Of a DNA stretch of 64,000 bases, positions 20,401 through 29,400 are shown piece after piece. Every line of letters begins with the position of its first letter. Position 1 is the first letter of the stretch. The position numbers and the translations under genes were made by a program. The DNA is from Planctomycetales bacterium (GTDB taxonomy: Bacteria > Planctomycetota > Planctomycetia > Pirellulales > Pirellulaceae). The notes under the pieces are model-generated. The model made no database searches, was not told the origin of the DNA, and saw only the letters and a list, made by a program, of their open reading frames with translations. The stretch lies in NCBI GenBank assembly GCA_020426845.1, contig JAGQPF010000083.1, forward strand, positions 1 through 64,000. Reading direction: 5' to 3'.

Positions 20401-23400
20401 TCTTCATGCCCGCATAGGCGCTCAGGTCGACGCGTGCTTGGCGCCAGGAGTTCGGGGCGCCAGCGTCGCCAATGTCATAGGTGTTCTGCTGGGCGACATT
20501 CGTTGCGCTGTTGTTGTCGGCCAGCAGGTCCCAGTTGTCGCCGTCGTAGTTGATGTAGACGTTGAACGCGTCCCGCATTGCGATGGCGCTGTTGGCGTTC
20601 TCGGTCTCCAGGAAGTAGTTGAAGTAGAGCACGGGCTGGTCGAGCGACGAGTAGCCCTCGAGGCTGAAGTACTCGCTCTCCACAGCGCCAAAGGCGCCGC
20701 CCGGAGTGTTGATGCCGCCGCCGAACCGCATGGTCTGGGTGTTGGGGACACCCAGCCGGTCGGGCACCGGGGCGATGCCGTTGCCAGCGTCACCCGAGCG
20801 GATCGTCGTCTCCGACCACAAGTTGCGGTCGAGGCCGGCGAACACCAGGCCGTTGGCGCCGGTTAGGCCCGTCTGAATGCTGGTGGCGCCGTCCATGAAC
20901 ACCGGCTGCAGCACGCCGTTGTAGTCAAAGGCGTAGATCTCGCCCGAGGTGTCGATCGCGAACAACAAGTCGGCATAGCGGCCGCCCTCCACCGACCGCG
21001 GCCCAGTTGTCAGGCCCGCGAACTCGATGCCCGTCAGCTGCGTCGACGAGTTGACGTACACCGCCTGCGCGCCCAGCGGCGTGGTGGGGTTGATGATCTG
21101 ATACAAGCCGCCATTGCTGGAGACCGCGTACACACGCTGCTGACCGCCGGCGGGCGAAGCGATGGTGATGCCGGTGATCGAGCCGCCGGGAGCGTCGCCG
21201 GCTGTCTCGAGCGGGTCGTCCGCCGCGGTGAAAACGCCGCCGAGCACCAGCTCCACGTTGCCCGACCCGTCCAGCTGAGCGAACAGCGGGTCGGTCGGAT
21301 TCAGCACGTAGGTGTCATTCAACACATCCACGATTCGCTGAGCCAACTCCAACGCCGTGTCGTCGACACCGAAGGGAACCGGAATGGCGCCGGCCAGCGA
21401 CGGCGTGCCGTCGTGCATCAGGTCGACAATCGGAGAATTGACACCCGCCGTGGCGGCGCCGTTGAGAATTCCCGAGAAGTCGCCGGTCATCGCGCCGGGG
21501 AAGTTCACCCGGTCGCCCTCGGCCGAGGCCTCCGCGCCTGGAAGCGTCGAGAACACGTTGAGGATGCTGACGACGAAGTCCTGGTTATTGCTCGTCTCCT
21601 CGATCGGAATCACGATGTTGCCGGTGACCGAGCCTTGCTGACCTTCCACCACCAAGGCGGCGTTGGACGGCGTCAACTGCGTGGCGCTCACCGAGCGTGT
21701 GTCGATAAACGAGATCCGAGTGTTGAAGTTGGGGTTGGCCGTGTTCAGCAGTGCGGCGCTGAAGGTGAAGCCGCCCTGTGCATTGACGGTGTTGACCACT
21801 CGCTGCGCAACCTGGAACGCCGACAGCGCGGAGTTGATCGGCACCGCGATGGCGCCCGGGGTCTGCACGTTGTTGTTCTTGTCGAACTCGAACGTCTGCG
21901 AGGCGCCGTCCAGGTCGGTCAGCACGAACAGGTCGCCGTCCTCGATGAACCGCGCGTCCCGCTCAATCACCAGCACGCCGCCGGTGTCAATCTCGTAGTC
22001 GGTGCCGTCGATGTTGAAGATCCAGCCATCCATGAAGATGCTGGGAACTTCGGTCGTGCTCAAGGGATTCGGCGTGCCCGGCAGCATGGTCAGCTGAATC
22101 TCGGGGCCGCTCACCAACTGGAACACGTCGGACGGCGCGAGCGGGCCCGGATCGACCGTGAAGGTGACCTGCTCGTCGGCGATATTGATGATCGTGCCCG
22201 GATCCAAAATGGTCGGCTCGGCCGTGATCACCAGCTTGGTGTTGCTGGTGGCGCTGCCCAGCGAGGCGTCCGTGTTCAGGAAGCCACGCTCGACGATCTG
22301 CGTGCCGGCGCCCGAGACGAGGTTCGTGCTCGTGCGGTCAGGGGCGGGGGAGCTGAACGCGACGCCCGTCTGTGGGTCGAACTGGTACAGGATGTTGTAG
22401 TTGGTCGGAATGCCCGGCGGCCGGCGATAGTCGTCGGTGCTGTTGCACAGCCGGGTGACCGTGTCGATGCTGAAGCAGGGCCGATTGCCGACCGCCAGGC
22501 CGATCTCGCCCGCGTTGTTGAACGTGCCCACCTCGATCGCTTCGAAGTGGATGCCGTCGCCGATGCGGGCGTTGTTGAACAGGTTCGAGCGAACCGGGTT
22601 GGGCGGGCTGGTGAGATCCAGCTCAAAGGTCTGGATGCCGTCGTCCGCGACCAGCGTGCCCAGCGGATTGGCGGCGCCGGTGTCGTCGATCGTGAGGTAG
22701 TTGCCCGCCTCGGCGTCCTCGAAGATGACGTCGGTCAAGTCCTTCGTCAGCGCGACCAGCGTCTGGTCGTTGCGGAAGTCGATGTCCGCGATCTCGCGCC
22801 CGACGTTGCCGAGATTTACCAGCGTGGCGCCGGTGAACGGGTTGACCGTCAACACTTCGGCGTTGTCGACCGCCGGTGAAGCCTGGCTGACGTACAACAC
22901 GACGTCGCCCAGGAAGTAGGGCACGACACCTTGATTGCCGAGGAAGTCGGGGACAATCGGATCGGCGGCTGTTCCCAGCCCGCCGTCAATGTGCTCGTCG
23001 ACAATCCGGACCACCGAGATGTTCGGCTCGAGCCGCGCGAGCGGATTGTTGGGATTGGCTTGCGTGTATTGGCCATAGTTGGCCGAGGCGATGGTGTCGT
23101 TGTGAATGGCGAGGGTGTAAGTGCCTTCGCCCAGCAGGAACGGGCCGAGGAACGCATCGGCATCGCCCACCGAGCCTCGGCTGAGGTCGGTCAGGTCGAG
23201 GCCCTTGCCGGCTCGCGGCAGGTCGCCCCCGATGTTGCCGTCGCGGGTCGTGGCGACGAGCGCACCGGCCGCGTCGAAGATCGAGATCGTGGTGTTGGGA
23301 CGGCCCAAGCCGTCGGCGTAGTCGATGTCGATGACGACCGGCACCAAGCCTCCGGCCGTGCCGGGCTGGACGTCCTCGTAGTTCAACTGGAACTCGTACA

Positions 23401-26400
23401 TGTCCACGTCGGTGGTCGACGCGATGCGGCCGGCGATGCTGACAACCGCGCGGTCGCTGGCCAGCACGTTGCCGACTCGCTGAGCGGTGGCGACCGTGTC
23501 GTTGACCGTGTTGTCCTCGGCGATCTCACCCAACAGCGGCGAGTGAATGGGCTGGCCCTGCACCGAGATGCCCGTGCCGGCAAAACGAATGTCGGCGTTG
23601 CGAATGGTCGAGCCCGGGAACTCGTCCAGTGTGTCCAGCCGCAGTTGCAATTGATAGGCGCCCTTACCGCCCGCGCTGCTGACGCGAATGAAGTACGGCC
23701 CCTGCACTCCGGCGGCGCCGGGCAGGCGAATCGCGAAGCCCGCGTCGCGTGGATTGGTGGTGTAGCGATCGGGATCGGAGAACTCGGAGATCTGCAGCGG
23801 ATTGACCGTGCCGGGCAAAATGAACGACGCGGTCTGAATCAGCGTCGGGTCGTCGATCTCCGCGGTCGAGTTGTCGGACCGAGCGAGCACGGTGCCGTCG
23901 GCCGCGAGCAACTCGACGACCGTGTCCAAAGCGTGCGTCGTGCGATCGATGTCGATCACGACCGGCGTGCCGGCCTCGGCCTCAAACCGATAAATGTCGG
24001 CGTCCGCGCTGGAGCTAAGGATGCCGTTGACCTGCAGGCCCAGGCGCAGGTTCTCGTCCGAGGTCGCGAAGCTGGGGGACAGCTGGCCGATGTCCTCGGC
24101 CTTGTCGATCGTGCCGTTGGAGCCGGTGATTGCGTCTTGCGGCTCCAGTTCGTTCAGCACATCCACGTTGCGGTCGTGCGAAAACGCCTCGAGCACAACG
24201 CCTTGCCAGTCGCCAGGGGCGCCGAAGACCGGGCCGGTGTCGGGATCGCCGGGATCGCTGGGCAGCAGCTCGAGGAAGCTGGTCATGACCGCCGTGTTGG
24301 CATTCGGGTCCACCGACCAAGCGAATGCCGTCGTGACGTCGTTGGGGCCCCAAGAGTTGCCAAGCGTCGCGTCAACGAACAGCGGCAGATCGGTGAGATC
24401 GATGTTGCCGGGAATCGTATAGGTCGTGCCGGCGCCGCCGATGGCGCTGATCAGGTCGGCAAACCGATCCGCTGCCCAGCCGTCGTAGGTGGCGTTGACC
24501 AAGCCGGCCCCGGGCGTGACGATGCCGCCCTGGGCAAATCCGACGCGTTCCGGACCGTCCAGCGTATAGGCCCGGAAATCGTCGGCGCCAGGCGTGCCGG
24601 TGGTGGTCAGGAAGTCGTCCGAAACTCCGCCCAAGTCCTCGTCCAGGTAGTTGATGAATTGAATGGTGCCCAGCGGCTGTGCGCTGCTCAGGGTGACCTG
24701 ATTGGTGAGCCGCGTCTCGCCCGATTGGATGCTGGTGATGACTTCCCAGTTGACGATGTTGCCGTTGTTGCCAACCAGCGTGCCGGTGCTCTGCACCACG
24801 TCGGGAGCAATCAGCGTGGGCGCCTGCGTGATCGTCGTGGTGCTGAGGTCGATGGCATTGCCGTTGGCGCCGACGTCGATGTGGTTGGAGAAGTCGAAGA
24901 TGAAGTTGAAGTTGGTGATCAGGCCGCTGACGGCGCCTTGGAATGTGGCGCGGTCCGAGCCGAAGAAAATGTTGCCGCCGGGGCCGGGCTGGACGCCGAA
25001 CGAGCCCGGAATGGTGTTGGCCACGTCGTTGTCGATCGCCGTTCCCAGGTTTACCTCGGGGCCCGTCGGCAGCGTCGTTCCACCGCCGCCTCCGCCGCCG
25101 CCGGGCGGGTTGGCGAGGTCGATGTTCTCGGTGTTGACCTGCGGCAGGCCCTCGGGCGTGAAGCCGGCGCCGACGGAGTAGTCGGTCAGCGAAGTCAGCA
25201 CGACTGGCTTGCCGGGTTGACCGAGGATGTGCAGAGCGCCGCCGACGCGGTCGTCGATGTCCAGCTGCTGTCCGGCGGCGACGAAGCCGGCCGTGGCGCC
25301 GCTGAGTTTGACAACCAGGCTTTCGGTCGCGGAGCTCTCCAGCCGCAGTCCGCCGTAGGTGTGCAGATCGGGCACGGTGATCTGATCGAAGACGACGTGA
25401 ACAATGTCCGTGTCGTCCCAGACGCCGTCGCGCGTCAGCGTGCCGCCGCGGACCACGACGCCGTTGATGTCGTTGTTGTTCAGCAGGTTGCCGCGAATCA
25501 GCGCGCCTTGGTTGCCCAGCGCGCCGGTGAACGCGTCCGCCTCGCCCACGCTGCCGCCGTAGTCTTCGACGAGCTCGCCCGACATCGAGTTGACGTCGAT
25601 GGAGATCGCTTGCGCGACGTTGTCGCGGAAGATATTGTTCACGATGATCGGCTCGTTGCCGCGGACAAACACGGCGGCCGGCCCGTTGGCGCCGCGCCCG
25701 AACCGATCGTCGGCGATCGCCGCCTCGCCGGGAGCGCTGAGCTCAATCACCGAGTTGGCGAGACGGAACTGGGACTGATGGGCCTCGATCGCGCTGAAGC
25801 CGCGGAAGGCGCCCGATTGCCGCGTCGTGCCGCCGCCGTAGGCGACAACCGCGTGCTCCAGGCTCACGGTCGACTCGTGCCAGCCGAAGATGCCGGCCCA
25901 GTTGCCCGGCTGCGAGATGTCGTTGACACCGTCATCGTTGGTGTCGAAGGTGCCGCCGGCGCCGTAACGCTGATCGTGGATCGAGGTGAACACCACTTCC
26001 TCGCCGTCGCGCCCCTCGGCGATCAGCTGGGCGCCGACGCCAACGTCGATCACCGCATCGGAGATCTTGACGATCACCCGCGGGTCGACGGCCAGGCGGG
26101 CGTCCGTACGCGCCCGCAGCTCGGGAGTGAACTCGGCCAGGGCGCCGCCGATGGTCGTGCCGTCGTCGACGAACGTGGTGGTGAAGCTGTTGATCTGTCG
26201 GGCGAGCACAAAGGCGCCGCCGTCGATGCTGCGATAGATGCGGCGAGCCACGAAGCCGTTGGCGATCGGCACATTGGTCAGCGTGATCGACTGCGACGAG
26301 CCGCCGGCGATGGTGATTGGGGTGGTCGCATTGGACGGCGGACCCTCATTGCCCGCCGCGTCGACGAACACCACGCGATAGCGGTAGTCGCCGGCAGGCA

Positions 26401-29400
26401 GTGCTGCGCCGGTTGTCACGGGGTTGGCCGTCGAGACGACCAGATTCACCGGCGGGGCCGCGTCGGTGGTGGTCGGCCCGCCGGGGGTCGCCTGAATCAT
26501 GAGATTCTCGGCGAGCACGTGGGTGATGCTCGCGTCGTCGAAGCGGGCGGCGACGGTCAGCGGCAGGGCGCTGGCGCCGGCTGGCGTCCGAACCTGAATC
26601 TCCAGGCCGTTGACTGAGTTTCTCGCCAACCGGTTGTTGACGATGTCGGGACCAATGCGCGTGTAGTCCGAGGTGAACTCGCCGGGCAGCTGGTATTGCG
26701 TGCTATGGAAGTTCGTCTCCTCGAACGTGTCGGGCGTCGCCTTAATCGCGCTGCCCGCGTTGTCGTGGATCGAGTTGTAGCTGATCGTCGCGCGGGCCTC
26801 GTCCAGTTCGATCGGCGAGACCGCTCGGCTCTGAGCGTCGATCACGACGTCGCCGCCGGCGTACTGAATGTCGGCGTTGTTGATGTAGTTCAGGAAGATG
26901 CCCCGCGACTCGTAGTCCTTGCGGCTGGCATCCGCCTTGTCGACCCGGCGTCGGAAGATAATGCCGCCCCAGTCCGCCTCGGCTGGGTCGGGAGGATTGA
27001 AGTTGGGGTCGGTGTCGGTGCCGATCAGGTCGTCGTGGATCGAGGTGAAGTAGACGCTGCCCGGCAGCACGTTGCCCGAGCTGTCGCGGCGAACCTGGCC
27101 GCTGGCGTCGATCAATCGCGGCACGCCCAGCACCTGCAACGCGGCGCCGCTGCGGTCGACCACGGTGTCCGAACTGCCCACGCCGATGCGGGCGTGGCGG
27201 AGCTTGATGATCGCGCTGCTGTCAATCATCACCGTGCGGTCTTTGGGGATCTCCAGCGCCGTGCCGTCAGCCAACGCCACATTCAAGGCGCTGAAGCCGA
27301 TCTCATACGCCTTGTTGTCGGCGACGGTCGAGAGGTCGCCGTCGGCGCCGCCGTTGCCAACGATGCGGATGATGTCGCCGGCCACCGAGGCGCTGATCGC
27401 GTCCTTGATGTTGCGGAACAGCCGCGGAGTGCCATGCGCCGGGCCGGAATTGGCGATTGCGTCATTGGTGGCCGCCTTGTCGACGAACAGCAGATGGTTG
27501 TTCGACTGCGTGCGGAACCAGAAGTTGTAGGCGCCACCCGCGACGCCATCGCCGTCGCCATCCAGCGCGGTCGGCGTCAGGTCCGCGTCGACGATGCGAT
27601 TCGTGTCGCCCAGCCCGCGGAAATTCAGACGCAGCTCGTAGGCGCCCTCGGTGACGCCGCCAAAGCCCGAGTCGTCGACATCGGGATTGAACGCGTCGTT
27701 GCCGCTGGCGCTGACGGCCACAAAGTAGGTGCCCGGAGTCAGCTCGACCTGCAGCAGTGAGTCCTCGCTGTTGTAGTCGTCGTTGCGGGCCACCAGCTCG
27801 TGAGCGCCGGTCTCGGTCTCGCGGTAGAGCGTCAGCGTCGTGTCCAGCAAGCTGGTGTTGGCCAGCCGCTCGGCAAACGTCTCGGCGGTCAGCACGCCCG
27901 TCTCGTTGACGGCGAACTTGTAGACGTCGATGTCCTTGCTTTCCGGACGGTACAGGAACTGCCCGTGGATGATGTCGCTGTCGGCCGGGAAGATCGGCTC
28001 GGCCGCCACCGGGTTCAGCGTCGGGTCGCTGCCCATGATCGCCGGATCGGGCAGCTCGTAGTTGTGCCCCAGCCCGAGCAGGTGGCCGATTTCGTGCATG
28101 GCGGTTTGGAACCAGGGGCCGCCGAACACGTCGTCGCCCGAGTCGTCGAAGTCCTGGAGATCCATGATCGCCAGGCCTTCGAGCCCGCCGCCCGCGACGC
28201 CCAGCACGCCGCCCACTCCGTTGACTTCCATCAGCGGCGCCATGTCGCCCGTGACGATGGTCATGCCCGAGCTCGGCGTCTCGATGAACTGGATGCCGAG
28301 CAGGTCGCTGTAGATCTGGAAGATCTCGCGAGCGCGCTGCTTCTGCAAGTCGGTGATCGCGTTATGCAGCACTCCGCCCAGCGTGCCCACGCCGTAGACG
28401 TCCTGGAAGTTGTAGAAGGCGGTGGTGATGCCCTCCACCACGTCGGCGCCTTGCAACAGGTGCGTCTCGACGGGAATGTCGCGGTGGCCGATGTCGTCAA
28501 TGCCGCCGGGCAACGTGAAGCGGTAAGGCTGCCCCGTGTTGTCGATGGTGCCGCTGACGATGATGCCCTGCTTGGCCAGCTGGATGCCGGTCAGGTCGGG
28601 CGACAGCGAGATGCTCAGGTCCCCGTCGATCAGCAACGTGTTGCCGTTGGCCACGACATCCACGTCCAGGCCGGGAGCTGACAGAATCACGTCACGGATC
28701 TGCGCCACCATCTGGCTTTGCACGATCTGGGGCACAAACTGAATCTGGCGATTGTCGCCGTCGACTCCGTTCGCCTGGCTGCCCTCGAACTCGAACGTCA
28801 CGCTGGTGCCGTCGAGATCGGTGATGGTGAATCGCTGGCCATCGGCGAACACGTCGCCGCCGCCGAGCACCACCATCGCCGACCCGGTGTCGAATGTGGA
28901 GCTCAAGTCGAGCGCGCCCGCGAAGGTGTCGTCGGGGTCGACCGTCGGCGTCAACCGGTTCGGAGCGAGCGGCGTGCCCTCGTCGGTGCCGATCCGCAGC
29001 CGCCACGAGCCCGCGCCGCCGCCCGGCACCAGCTCGTCGATCGGGGAGGCAAAGGTCAGCGTGGCCAAGTCCTGGTCGGCGTTGTAGCTGACGCTGGTTG
29101 GCAGGAAGGTCAGGTCGTCGGTGTTGGTGACCGTGTCGTTGGAAAGCAGCAGCTTGTAGAAGCTGGGCGTCTCGGCCGAGGTGCGGTCGAGGTCGTCGTC
29201 GTTGAAGTACACCAGGATGGTGTCGCGCAACTGATGGAGCCGGCCCTGGCTGTCTCGCTCGATCGGCTGCGGGACCACCGAGATGATCTGCGCGCCCAGA
29301 TCCAGCTCGAAGGTCAGGCTCTCGTCAATGGCGCCGTTGTTGAGCAACACGCCTGACGGCGTTTGCAGCGGGTTGGCGCCCGTGCCCCGAACGGTCAATT

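Noticed and set aside
14378-26617. Very long plus-strand open frames (about 890, 1250, 490 and 1228 codons) opposite the giant gene
   Set aside because: They are antisense to a gene with clear domains, consist of Arg/Val/Asp/Gly/Gln-rich low-complexity sequence and show no motif or ribosome-binding site. GC-rich third positions of the real gene keep the opposite strand free of stops.
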